DNA from: TWA4 sp051879195
Lineage (GTDB): Bacteria; Bacillota; Clostridia; Lachnospirales; Lachnospiraceae
Length of the DNA: 64,000 nt
NCBI GenBank assembly: GCA_051879195.1
Contig: JBJELO010000217.1
Span: forward strand, 1-64,000
Reading direction: 5' to 3'
Shown: piece by piece, positions 35,515 to 44,198 of the stretch
Layout: each line of letters opens with the position of its first letter
How positions within the stretch are numbered: the stretch's first letter is position 1
The notes under the pieces: model-generated
Databases searched by the model: none
The model's input: the letters and a program-made list of their open reading frames with translations, nothing else
What the model was told of the DNA's origin: nothing
Made by a program: the position numbers and the translations under genes

Positions 35515-37074
35515 TTATTCTTCCTCATCCGGGTCCCCTGAACCGTTGTGCAGCTTACGGTATTCAGCGGGACTCATTCCCACATATTTTCTGAATTTCT
35601 TGTGAAAATAATCCACATTTTTGTAGCCCACCAGCTGGGAAATCTCATAAACCTTCCGGTTGTCCTCCAGCAGCATTTCCTTGGAGTGATTGATCCGGAT
35701 CTCGTCCACGTAGGCATTGAAGCCCTTACCCATGGTTTTGCTGAACACCTTGCCCAGATAGGAACTGTTGTATCCGAACAGTTCAGCAATGGTACCCAGC
35801 TTCAGGTTTTCCCGGTAATTGTGTTCGATATACTGGAGAATACCATCGATGATATTTTCCCGGGAAGGTGAACCGATGGCGTTCATGTACATCTCAAACT
35901 GCATGCTGAAAAACTGCATGATTTCGTACAGGTAATATTTCTCCTCAATGGTACTGATGATGGAAGCATTGTTGGGAAAGGGAATATTGAGGCTTCCATA
36001 TGTATGCATGATGATGGATTTTACCTGAATCATGATATCTGCCAGATAATGCTTCAGAATCGGTACTTCCTCGCTGGAATAATAGAGCTCATCCGTCAGC
36101 CGGTCCAGCGTTTTCTGCAGCATATGGCGGTTGCGGGACTGTACATAGTCCGCAATGGGCTGGGAATAGGCATTTTCCAGGGGAGGAATCCAGGAGTCGG
36201 GCGTGGATTTGGGCATCTCCTGATAGCTCAGTACATGCTGGTTGAATCTGCAGAAAAAGCGGCGCGCCATCAGGCAGCAGGCGTCCCCGTAGGACAGATG
36301 GATATCCTCTACGGAGTAGACAGGTCGTCCGTAGGTGAGGAACAGCGAGTCAAGAGGAGAACCCTTCTGCGGTTTGCTGATATGATCTACCAGAAGTTTC
36401 TGGAACCGGTCCAGAGCAAATTCGCCCTTCAGAATGATTACATGCTGGTTATCCAGATTGATGTAATCGAGAGAATTATGATTTTTGTTGGCCAGACGCA
36501 GGATATCGGCGAAATCCCAGGTGGTTCGGAAGGAATTCTGGTTGTAATTGGTGTACATGATCACCTGATAAACGGAAGCTTCCAGCACAAGATCATGATA
36601 ATCGAGAAACTGCCAGGCAGCGGTATCGGTGAGGATTTCCTTGAGAATAGAATCTCTGGCCTTATCCCGGTACTGAACAAACTTCTTCTTGGCATTCTGT
36701 TCATTTATAAGCGATTCTCTGGCTTCCAGAACCGCTTTTTCCAGTTCATCCTCATCGATGGGTTTGGTGAGATAGCAGGTAACGCCGTAACGGATGGCTT
36801 CCTGAGCATAGGAAAAATCAGAGTAACCGCTCAGAATGATAAATTTGCCGTGGAACCCCTGTTCCTTTGATTGTTTTACCACTTCGAGACCGGAAAGGCG
36901 GGGCATGCGGATATCCATCAAAACCACGTCCGGCTGCAGCTTCAGAATCTGTTCCAGTGTCTGTTTTCCATCTTTTCCCTCACCGCAGATCTCAAAGCTC
37001 AGCTTCTCCCAGTCGATCAGGTAGCGGATGCCCTCGCGCACATCAATTTCATCGTCAGCTATTAACAGTTTCAT
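35515..37074 (-). CDS. Response regulator, AraC-type output (YesN-like)
   Basis: This is a 519-aa protein. Residues 1-120 are a CheY-like receiver with acidic pocket ADDE and phospho-acceptor Asp54 in VLMDIRMP. A middle domain of about 280 residues is variable, as is usual for YesN proteins. The last ~100 residues contain two AraC helix-turn-helix motifs (LKLGTIAELFGYNSSYLGKV and VYEISQLVGYKNVDYFHKKF) ending MSPAEYRK. Its start overlaps the end of the kinase gene by 4 bases, so the two are translated together. YesN/YesM pairs respond to extracellular saccharides and activate transporter and glycosidase genes. Confidence 0.93.
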   Translation of the reverse strand: MKLLIADDEIDVREGIRYLIDWEKLSFEICGEGKDGKQTLEQILKLQPDVVLMDIRMPRLSGLEVVKQSKEQGFHGKFIILSGYSDFSYAQEAIRYGVTCYLTKPIDEDELEKAVLEARESLINEQNAKKKFVQYRDKARDSILKEILTDTAAWQFLDYHDLVLEASVYQVIMYTNYNQNSFRTTWDFADILRLANKNHNSLDYINLDNQHVIILKGEFALDRFQKLLVDHISKPQKGSPLDSLFLTYGRPVYSVEDIHLSYGDACCLMARRFFCRFNQHVLSYQEMPKSTPDSWIPPLENAYSQPIADYVQSRNRHMLQKTLDRLTDELYYSSEEVPILKHYLADIMIQVKSIIMHTYGSLNIPFPNNASIISTIEEKYYLYEIMQFFSMQFEMYMNAIGSPSRENIIDGILQYIEHNYRENLKLGTIAELFGYNSSYLGKVFSKTMGKGFNAYVDEIRINHSKEMLLEDNRKVYEISQLVGYKNVDYFHKKFRKYVGMSPAEYRKLHNGSGDPDEEE

Positions 37075-38867
37075 TTTTTCTCTCCTCTTTCATATTTTAA
37101 TGCAGGTAAAATCATGGTAACCAGCGTACCACAGTTTTTTTTGCTTTTTATCTTCAAACCATATTCAGATCCGTAGCACAGCTGGATCCTCTGATAGATA
37201 TTGGAAAGGCCGATGCTTCTGGAAGAATCCTTCGGATGAAAATGAATGTTGTATTCCATCCGTTCCAGTTCCTCTCCTGTCATTCCGCAGCCGTTGTCGA
37301 AAATATCGATATACAGTCTGTCGTCTTTCTTTTTGATATGAATGATGATCCGTCCGTTTTCATCCACCTCTTCCAGGCCGTGGATAATGGCATTTTCCAC
37401 GATGGGCTGAATCAGAAGAGGCATGATCTGGTAATCCTCTGAAATAAAATCGAAAGGAATCCGCATGGAGTAGTTGATCCGGTCATGAAAACGCAGCTTC
37501 TGAATGGACAGATACGTTTCAATATAGTCAAGCTCCCGGGACAGCGTAGTCACCGCCGTGGTGGTATTTTCCAGCACATAACGCATGGATTTGCCCAGCA
37601 TCTTGACTGCATCGGCCACTTCTCTGTTGCCGGCCTTCAAGGCCCGCATCCGTATGGTTTCCAGCGTATTAAAAAGAAAATGGGGATTGATCTGGCTGGA
37701 AAGCATCTTGAATTCCATACGCTGCTGCTGATTCTCCAGTTCCTGGGTGCGGATCTGCGCTTCATAAACAGAAGCCTCCTTGCGGAGAATATCCTGAATC
37801 ATCACATTCAGATCCTCGAAAGCTTCAGACACCTCGTCTTTGCCCTGATAGGTATCGGTGATATTGTAATTTCCCTGGCTGGCTTCATGCATGGTTTCAC
37901 GCAGAGAAACAATACGCCTGCTGAAATAGCCGGAATAGGAAATAATCATGACGCTGGTCACGAGTATAATCAGCAGGATGATAGCGATATGAATGCCCGT
38001 GATCCGGTTTTTGTAGGGCCAGGCATCGTAATCCAGGGTTGCTGCGTAAAAAACATCCTTTGTGTAAGCCGACGACAGGGAAGAAACACAGCCTATGATC
38101 TTTTCGCCGTCGAGTTCCATACTGCCCAGATACTCTTCGCCTGTATCGGAAACGAGATCCTGGAGCCTGGGATTTCTGCCTTTTTTGTCGCTGCAGTAAA
38201 AAAAGCTTCCGCCCTTCAGCCACAGAACGGTGCTGAGACTGCTGTTTTCAATGCGGTTGCGCAGGTTGTTGCTGCTGACGGTGATACTGAGGAGTGCATA
38301 GCTTTTGATATCCGGCAGAAAGATTCTGGTGTGGAAGCACAGTACAAGCCTTTCATTGCCGAAATCGTCGGCAATGAGTTCCTCCGACCAGAAGGGCGTC
38401 ACCGAGCCGGAAGCCTGTTCGAACCATTCCTTCCGGCGGATCTCATCAGTGATCCGGTGGATGTATTTGCCCTCGGGCAGCGTGGTATTCCATGTATAAA
38501 CAGAAATTTTCTGCATGGATACATCCTGGGACAGAAGCGTCTGAAACCCGTCGTAATTGTCCATGGCCCGGGCAGCCTCCTGATCGGAACCGTATTCTCT
38601 GCATAAAAGTGCAATCAGCTCCTGATCCGAAGCAAGAGACTCCGCTTTGTTGTAGATATTCGAGGTCAGATCCAGCAGAATGGATTTAACCCGGAGATTG
38701 TCTGCGTGAGCCTGAGACTCGTAATGCTCTGTCAGCATGGAACGGGTACTGTATATAAGATAATTTCCGATTACGGTAACCGGTATGAAAATCGCAGCAA
38801 AATAAATCAGGTAAAGCTGATGTTTTACCTTGATACCTGCAAAAAAATCTGAAATTCTACTGATCAT
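37071..38867 (-). CDS. Sensor histidine kinase (YesM-like)
   Basis: This 598-aa protein has one transmembrane helix near the N-terminus, a large extracytoplasmic sensor, a second helix (IAIILLIILVTSVMIISY), a HAMP domain, a coiled coil, the His_kinase motif QINPHFLFNTLETIRMRA with phospho-accepting His about 396, and an ATPase domain (IVENAIIHGLEE, DNGCGM, GIGLSN-like SIGLSN). The start at 38867 gives a normal short N-terminus; the open frame continues 53 codons upstream without a good ribosome site. The likely signal is a sugar or a sugar-loaded binding protein. Confidence 0.9.
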   Translation of the reverse strand: MISRISDFFAGIKVKHQLYLIYFAAIFIPVTVIGNYLIYSTRSMLTEHYESQAHADNLRVKSILLDLTSNIYNKAESLASDQELIALLCREYGSDQEAARAMDNYDGFQTLLSQDVSMQKISVYTWNTTLPEGKYIHRITDEIRRKEWFEQASGSVTPFWSEELIADDFGNERLVLCFHTRIFLPDIKSYALLSITVSSNNLRNRIENSSLSTVLWLKGGSFFYCSDKKGRNPRLQDLVSDTGEEYLGSMELDGEKIIGCVSSLSSAYTKDVFYAATLDYDAWPYKNRITGIHIAIILLIILVTSVMIISYSGYFSRRIVSLRETMHEASQGNYNITDTYQGKDEVSEAFEDLNVMIQDILRKEASVYEAQIRTQELENQQQRMEFKMLSSQINPHFLFNTLETIRMRALKAGNREVADAVKMLGKSMRYVLENTTTAVTTLSRELDYIETYLSIQKLRFHDRINYSMRIPFDFISEDYQIMPLLIQPIVENAIIHGLEEVDENGRIIIHIKKKDDRLYIDIFDNGCGMTGEELERMEYNIHFHPKDSSRSIGLSNIYQRIQLCYGSEYGLKIKSKKNCGTLVTMILPALKYERGEKK

Positions 38868-39251
38868 GATCACAATCTTTCTCAAAACTATCCAGCAGAG
38901 CATTACAAATATCTGCTGAATTGATTCAAAACAGTTCAGACAGGGCTGAACGGTCACATCTTTCCTGATAAAATAAATACACTTTCCCGATAAATGTATC
39001 TTACGGGCTTTTTTATGATTATACAATCTTCAGAGTGGAAAGAAAAGAAATGACGGATAAAAAGTACTGTAAAAATCAGAGAACTTTTGCGGTAAAAAAC
39101 AGATATCAACCGCCCGGAGAACCGGTATAGATGGTATAAATCATCTAATCGTGTCGGTATTTTGTCCGTAAGACCTCTGTTATACTGGTTATGGAAGTTT
39201 GAGAAAGTACGGTTTTTAAATTTCACAACATTTTATGAGGAGGTTTGGAAA
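38868..39251. other. Divergent promoter region between yesM and the secreted GH5 gene
   Basis: This 384-base gap is AT-rich and holds no gene. TTATACT at about 39179-39185 and GAGGAGG ahead of the GH5 start indicate the rightward promoter region. AAACAGTTCAGAC at about 38924-38940 weakly resembles the dispersed 29-nt repeat in inverse orientation, too degenerate to call. A YesN operator would be expected here but was not identified. Confidence 0.4.
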
Positions 39252-41144
39252 ATGAAGAAATTCAAACAGACACTGGCAAAAAGGACACTGGCCCTTCTGC
39301 TCGCGGCGGTTATGGTGACGGCAGGTGTGGGTTTTGCGGGCATCAGTGCGGAAGCTGCTTCAGGAAACAAAACCGCGGGAAGTAAAACTTCACAATGTGG
39401 AACTTCGAAGAGTAAAGCTCCAAAAAGCAAAGCTTCGAAGTTCAGAGTCATGACTTCACAGGAATACGTGGAAGCCATGGGACAGGGATGGAATCTGGGC
39501 AACAGCTTTGAAGGCGTCAATACGGCACTGGATGAACAGGACATGGGCGAAACCGCATGGGGCAATCCCGTGGTGACAAAAGCGCTGATCCGGTCCGTCA
39601 AAGCGAAGGGCTACGACAGCATCCGCATGCCCATGACACTTTACCGCAGATATTCAGAAGAGGATGGCAGATATATCATTGACCGGAACTGGCTGAAACG
39701 CTACAAAGAGGTGGTTGACTGGGCCGTGGAAGAAGGACTGTATGTTATGATCGACATTCATCACGATTCCTGGCTCTGGCTGAAGTACTGGGACGGCAAT
39801 AAAGAATCCGAAGAATATGTCAGATTCGTGCAGCTATGGGAACAGCTGGCCGCATATTTCAAAAATGAATCGGAAAAGGTCTGCTTTGAAACCATCAATG
39901 AACCCCAGTTTGAATCGGATACGGAAGTGGAGGGTACAACCATTACGGTGCAGGACAAGCTGGATATGATTAACGAAGCAGCCTGGGAAATCATCCGTAA
40001 AAGCGGCGGAAACAACGGCAAACGAATGATCGTCATGCCCACACTGAATACCAGCCATGCAGATGGCAAGAGCGAGGCACTGTACAGTCTGATCGAAAAA
40101 CTGGATGATCCTTATATCATTGCTACAGTACACTATTACAGCGAATGGGTGTTCAGTGCCAATCTGGGAAAAACCGGTTTTGATGAGCCTTTGTGGGACG
40201 GATGGAATCCTGATGACAAAACAACGCCCAGAGTAGTAGCAGAGCAGTTCTTTGACACAATTTATGATGTTTTTACAAGCAAAGGTATCGGCGTTGTGGT
40301 TGGAGAGTACGGCCTGCTGGGTTATGATACGGCGGATGAATGCAACCAGCCCGGTGAGGAGCTGAAATATTATGAGTTTATGAATGAGCAGGCGAGACAG
40401 AAAAAAGTCTGCCTCGTGTTCTGGGACAACGGCTCCGGCATCAACCGTACGGATGGAACTTATTCCTGGAAGAAACCGCTGGTAGGCTCCATGCTGGAGG
40501 CAAGTATGAAAGGACGCTCCTCCTATGCAACAGGGCTTGACACCATTTATCTGAATCAGAAAACAGAAGAGGATATCAGTATCCCTCTGACCCTGAACGG
40601 CAATTGTTTCAAGGGAATCAAAGGACTGAAGCGGGGCAGGGATTACATCTGGGACAGCGAAACAGAATCCGTGACTCTGAAAAAGAGTTATGTCAACGCA
40701 CGTTATAAAGCAATGGGAGACGGATACGGTACCATGGCGGATCTGGTATTCACATTCAGTTCAGGTGCATCCTGGCATGAATATCTGGTGAAGTATGCAG
40801 CTCCTGTTATCGGTGAAGCATCCGGTACAAAGGCAGAAGGAATTACGATTCCCGTTACATTTAACGGAGCGAAAGTCAGAAGAGCCAATGCATACGATGC
40901 GAACGGCACCAAACTGGGGGCAAATTCCTGGTGGTTCTATCTGCAGTTTGCCGATGCCTATGTGGTTGATTACCAGGCAGGCACTCTGCAAATCACAGGC
41001 AATTTCTTTACCTGGTCGGATAACCCCGTTCAGGATGGGACATTCACATTCCATGTGGAATTCTACGATGGACAGACCGTGGATATTCCGCTGACAGTAA
41101 ATGGTGATCAGGTCACCTGCAGCGGTGTGATTGTGGAAGAATAG
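39252..41144 (+). CDS. Secreted endo-glucanase, GH5 with X2/Ig-like and C-terminal CBM46-like modules
   Basis: This is a 630-aa exported enzyme. The signal peptide (KRTLALLLAAVMVTAGVGFA, cleavage near AEA) is followed by a Lys/Ser-rich linker, then a GH5 domain (residues about 65-425) with GQGWNLGNSFEG, acid/base Glu about 217 in FETINEPQF, HYYSEW and nucleophile Glu about 352 in VVGEYGLLG. The C-terminus has a CBM_X2-type Ig-like domain (IPLTLNGN, GRDYIWDSETESVTLKKSYV) and a last beta-domain resembling CBM46. Known GH5_4-X2-CBM46 proteins cut beta-glucan and xyloglucan, so this is the probable polymer-degrading step. It is transcribed divergently from yesNM. Confidence 0.88.
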   Translation: MKKFKQTLAKRTLALLLAAVMVTAGVGFAGISAEAASGNKTAGSKTSQCGTSKSKAPKSKASKFRVMTSQEYVEAMGQGWNLGNSFEGVNTALDEQDMGETAWGNPVVTKALIRSVKAKGYDSIRMPMTLYRRYSEEDGRYIIDRNWLKRYKEVVDWAVEEGLYVMIDIHHDSWLWLKYWDGNKESEEYVRFVQLWEQLAAYFKNESEKVCFETINEPQFESDTEVEGTTITVQDKLDMINEAAWEIIRKSGGNNGKRMIVMPTLNTSHADGKSEALYSLIEKLDDPYIIATVHYYSEWVFSANLGKTGFDEPLWDGWNPDDKTTPRVVAEQFFDTIYDVFTSKGIGVVVGEYGLLGYDTADECNQPGEELKYYEFMNEQARQKKVCLVFWDNGSGINRTDGTYSWKKPLVGSMLEASMKGRSSYATGLDTIYLNQKTEEDISIPLTLNGNCFKGIKGLKRGRDYIWDSETESVTLKKSYVNARYKAMGDGYGTMADLVFTFSSGASWHEYLVKYAAPVIGEASGTKAEGITIPVTFNGAKVRRANAYDANGTKLGANSWWFYLQFADAYVVDYQAGTLQITGNFFTWSDNPVQDGTFTFHVEFYDGQTVDIPLTVNGDQVTCSGVIVEE

Positions 41145-41173
41145 ATTCAGGTATTATAAAGAAAACAGAAAGT

Positions 41174-41210
41174 CAGCAGTCTGGCAGATTTATACTCTGT
41201 CAGGCTGCTG
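41174..41210 (+). promoter_or_regulatory. 15-bp hairpin between the GH5 gene and transketolase
   Basis: Bases 41174-41188 pair with 41196-41210 over 15 positions with two G-U pairs and a 7-nt loop. There is no T-run. It may be a processing or attenuation hairpin, or a weak terminator. Confidence 0.5.
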
Positions 41211-41232
41211 TACAGAAAGAAGCTGATATTAT

Positions 41233-42072
41233 ATGACAACACTGGAATTACAGAAAATGGCCGTAGAGGTGCGAAAGGGTATCATTACCTCCGTACACAG
41301 CGCTAAAGCCGGCCACCCCGGCGGATCCTTATCCGCTGCAGATTTATTTACATATCTGTATTTTGAAGAAATGAACATCGATCCCGATGATCCGAAAAAG
41401 GCAAACAGAGACCGTTTTGTCCTGTCAAAGGGACATACAGCACCGGGTCTCTATTCGGCTCTGGCTCACCGCGGATATTTCCCGGTGGAGGATCTGCCCA
41501 CCCTGCGCCATATCGGTTCCCATCTGCAGGGCCATCCCTGTATCGCCCACACGCCGGGCGTCGACATGTCCAGCGGCTCTCTGGGTCAGGGCATCTCCGC
41601 AGCAGTGGGCATGGCACTGGCGGCAAAGCTTGACGGAGCATCCTGGCATGTATACACTTTGCTGGGAGACGGCGAGATTCAGGAAGGGCAGGTCTGGGAA
41701 GCAGCCATGTTTGCCGGAGCCAGAAAGCTGGACAACCTGACGGTTATCGTGGACAACAACAACCTGCAGATCGACGGCACCGTAGAGCAGGTATGCTCCC
41801 CCTATCCCATCGACAGAAAATTCGAAGCCTTCAATTTTCATGTCATCAACGTGGCAGACGGCAATGACATGGAGCAGCTGCGTGCAGCATTTGATCAGTC
41901 CAAATCAATAACAGACAAGCCGGTTGCCATCATCATGAAAACGGTAAAGGGAAAAGGAGTATCCTTCATGGAAAATCAGGTGGGCTGGCATGGAAAGGCT
42001 CCCAATGATGAGGAATACGCAATTGCCATGGAAGAACTTACGAAAGCAGGTGAAGCATTATGTCAGAAGTAA
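41233..42072 (+). CDS. Transketolase, N-terminal subunit
   Basis: This 279-aa protein carries the thiamine diphosphate-binding half of a split transketolase: HSAKAGHPGGSLSAADL, LSKGHTAPGLYSAL, GSLGQGISAAVGMAL and the ThDP motif GDGEIQEGQVWEAAMF...NN. Transketolase links xylulose-5-phosphate from xylulokinase to glycolysis. The gene overlaps the C-terminal subunit gene by 13 bases. Split transketolases are common in Clostridia and archaea, so the split is not a frameshift. Confidence 0.93.
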   Translation: MTTLELQKMAVEVRKGIITSVHSAKAGHPGGSLSAADLFTYLYFEEMNIDPDDPKKANRDRFVLSKGHTAPGLYSALAHRGYFPVEDLPTLRHIGSHLQGHPCIAHTPGVDMSSGSLGQGISAAVGMALAAKLDGASWHVYTLLGDGEIQEGQVWEAAMFAGARKLDNLTVIVDNNNLQIDGTVEQVCSPYPIDRKFEAFNFHVINVADGNDMEQLRAAFDQSKSITDKPVAIIMKTVKGKGVSFMENQVGWHGKAPNDEEYAIAMEELTKAGEALCQK

Positions 42073-43010
42073 AGAAAATCGCGACCCGTGACAGCTACGG
42101 CAATGCGCTGGTGGAGCTGGGTGCTGAATGCGACAGACTGGTGGTTCTCGATGCGGATCTGGCAGCGGCAACCAAAACGGGCGTATTCAAAAAAGCTTAT
42201 CCTGAGAGACATATTGACTGCGGCATCGCGGAATCCAACATGATCGGCATTGCCGCAGGGCTGGCCACCGCCGGCAAAATCCCTTTTGCCAGCACATTTG
42301 CCATGTTTGCCGCAGGCCGTGCTTTCGAGCAGGTTAGAAATTCTGTGGGTTATCCCCATCTGAACGTAAAAATCGCCGCAACCCACGCCGGCATTTCCGT
42401 CGGTGAAGACGGTGCCACCCATCAGTGTAACGAGGATATCGCCCTTATGCGCACCATCCCCGGCATGGTAGTCATCAATCCTGCAGACGATGTGGAAGCA
42501 AAAGCAGCAGTAAAAGCAGCAGCGGCTTACGAAGGCCCCGTCTACCTTCGTTTCGGCAGACTGGCGGTACCGGTCATCAACGACAGGGAAGATTACAGGT
42601 TTGAGATTGGAAAAGGAGTCACTCTGAAAAACGGTCAGGACCTGACCATCATTGCCACAGGCCTCTGTGTAAACAGCGCACTGGAAGCAGCGGAAAAACT
42701 GGAAGCAGACGGTATCAGCACCCGGGTCATCAACATCCATACCATCAAACCGCTGGATGAAGAGCTGGTAATTAAAGCAGCCGAAGAAACAGGCCGCATT
42801 GTAACGGTGGAAGAACATTCCATCATCGGCGGCCTGGGCGGCGCAGTCTGCGAAGTCCTTTCCGAAAAAGCACCGGTACCGGTTAAACGCATCGGTGTCA
42901 GAGATGTATTCGGAGAATCAGGACCCGCAGTGAAACTGCTGGAAAAATATGAACTGGACGGAGCAGGAGTGTACAGGCAGGTGAAAGAATTTGTAACAGT
43001 TCAGCCCTGA
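42060..43010 (+). CDS. Transketolase, C-terminal subunit
   Basis: This 316-aa partner supplies the pyrimidine-binding and C-terminal domains: FIDCGIAESNMIGIAAGLA-like segment (IDCGIAESNMIGIAAG), FASTFAMFAAGRAFEQVRNS, THAGISVGEDGATHQ, and the C-terminal VTVEEHSIIGGLGGAV. The start codon lies within the end of the N-subunit gene, which implies coupled translation and a 1:1 complex. A terminator follows. Confidence 0.93.
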   Translation: MSEVKKIATRDSYGNALVELGAECDRLVVLDADLAAATKTGVFKKAYPERHIDCGIAESNMIGIAAGLATAGKIPFASTFAMFAAGRAFEQVRNSVGYPHLNVKIAATHAGISVGEDGATHQCNEDIALMRTIPGMVVINPADDVEAKAAVKAAAAYEGPVYLRFGRLAVPVINDREDYRFEIGKGVTLKNGQDLTIIATGLCVNSALEAAEKLEADGISTRVINIHTIKPLDEELVIKAAEETGRIVTVEEHSIIGGLGGAVCEVLSEKAPVPVKRIGVRDVFGESGPAVKLLEKYELDGAGVYRQVKEFVTVQP

Positions 43011-43057
43011 CCTCGACTGAGTAAGAAAACAAGAAAAAAATCTGAATCATAACAGGA

Positions 43058-43088
43058 GCAGGCATGAGGAATTGTGCCTGCTTTTTTT
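43058..43088 (+). terminator. Rho-independent terminator after transketolase
   Basis: GCAGGCA pairs with TGCCTGC, followed by TTTTTTT. Confidence 0.85.
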
Positions 43089-43153
43089 CGTTGTTTGAGG
43101 GGCATGCAAGAAAGAAAATCTGCCAGATTCTGGAAAATGTTTATTCACAGTTT

Positions 43154-43182
43154 TATTTTCAAGGCCGGTTCTGAACAGTTAC
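43154..43182 (+). repeat. Dispersed 29-nt repeat, copy 2
   Basis: The sequence closely matches copies at 12545-12573 and 63335-63363, with the TCTGAACAGTTA core. It lies in the gap after the transketolase terminator and before the convergent AraC gene. Confidence 0.6.
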
Positions 43183-43194
43183 GTTATGATGTTA

Positions 43195-44061
43195 TTATTT
43201 TCCCTCCATCCTTTCCGCCAGCTCCTTTCTGTAATGTACCGGTGACAACCCGGTCTGCTTTTTGAAGATCCGGCTGAAATACAGAGGATTGTCGTACCCC
43301 ACCAGTTCACTGATTTCCGTGATGTTGTAGCCGGTATTCTCCAGCAGCCAGCGTGCTTTTGCGATACGCATGCCGGTAATATACTGCATGGGCGTCATAC
43401 CGATGTACTGCCGGAAGCTGCGGATAAACCAGCAGGTGCTCATGTGCCGGTCAGCAGCATATTCCTGAATACTGATGGGAGAACTGAGATTCTCATTGAA
43501 GAAGTGGACAGCATGCTCCACTTCTTTCTGAATTCTGGGATTTGCCCCGGAATCCTCCTGCAGACTGCGGTACATAAGCAGCAGAATCTGCTGAAAGAGC
43601 AGCAGGATCAGTTCCTCACAACGGGGTTTCGGAACCTGCAGCTCCCTGATGATCCGGAGAAAAAGCTGCTGATACTCCGGCGAAGAACCGCAGCGGACCA
43701 CATGCTCTGCCGGCGAAAAACCATTGTGCAGAAGAACCGTCTCCACCTCACTTCCTGTAAAATGAATCCAGTACACCTCAGGTTTATCTTTGGAACAATA
43801 CGTATAATCCTGAGCAACCCCCGGCCGGTAAAGAAGCATATGCCCCGCAGGGACGATCTCCGACGCACCTTCATAATTCACATAAACCACCCCCGAAGCC
43901 ACGAAAATCAACTGATAATCCCGTCTCCCAAACGGCCTGCACGTATTAAAATCCTCCCTCTCCAGCAACCGGTAAACCCCACAGCTCTTCACAATCAAAG
44001 ACTTCCCCAGATCCTCATAATCCGCATCCTTAAAATTCAGATACCCCGCATTCGTATACAT
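43195..44061 (-). CDS. AraC-family transcriptional regulator
   Basis: This is a 288-aa regulator with an N-terminal AraC-type cupin domain (RRDYQLIFVASGVVYVNYEG, PAGHMLLYRPGVAQDY) and two C-terminal helix-turn-helix motifs (ISIQEYAADRHMSTCWFIRS and ITEISELVGYDNPLYFSRIF). The start at 44061 has GGGAGG eight bases upstream. It is transcribed divergently from the GH2 beta-galactosidase with a 137-base gap, so it probably regulates that gene in response to a sugar. Confidence 0.9.
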   Translation of the reverse strand: MYTNAGYLNFKDADYEDLGKSLIVKSCGVYRLLEREDFNTCRPFGRRDYQLIFVASGVVYVNYEGASEIVPAGHMLLYRPGVAQDYTYCSKDKPEVYWIHFTGSEVETVLLHNGFSPAEHVVRCGSSPEYQQLFLRIIRELQVPKPRCEELILLLFQQILLLMYRSLQEDSGANPRIQKEVEHAVHFFNENLSSPISIQEYAADRHMSTCWFIRSFRQYIGMTPMQYITGMRIAKARWLLENTGYNITEISELVGYDNPLYFSRIFKKQTGLSPVHYRKELAERMEGK

Positions 44062-44198
44062 AAAAACAACCTCCCTCCGCCCGAATTCCAAACTGCACCC
44101 ATTGTATCATTTTGTGCATGTTTTGTCCAATCCGTGCTATGGCTTTTTTCTCCCTTTCCAATTATACTGAAGATATCATTTCAAGGAGGACTACGACG

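Noticed and set aside
41233..43010. Frameshifted transketolase
   Set aside because: The two frames overlap by 13 bases, each has its own start and complete domains, and split transketolases are normal in Clostridia.
43074..43265. Small plus-strand open frame ending near the AraC gene
   Set aside because: It spans the transketolase terminator and the dispersed repeat and has no ribosome site; the FKAGSEQL peptide in it merely reflects the repeat.
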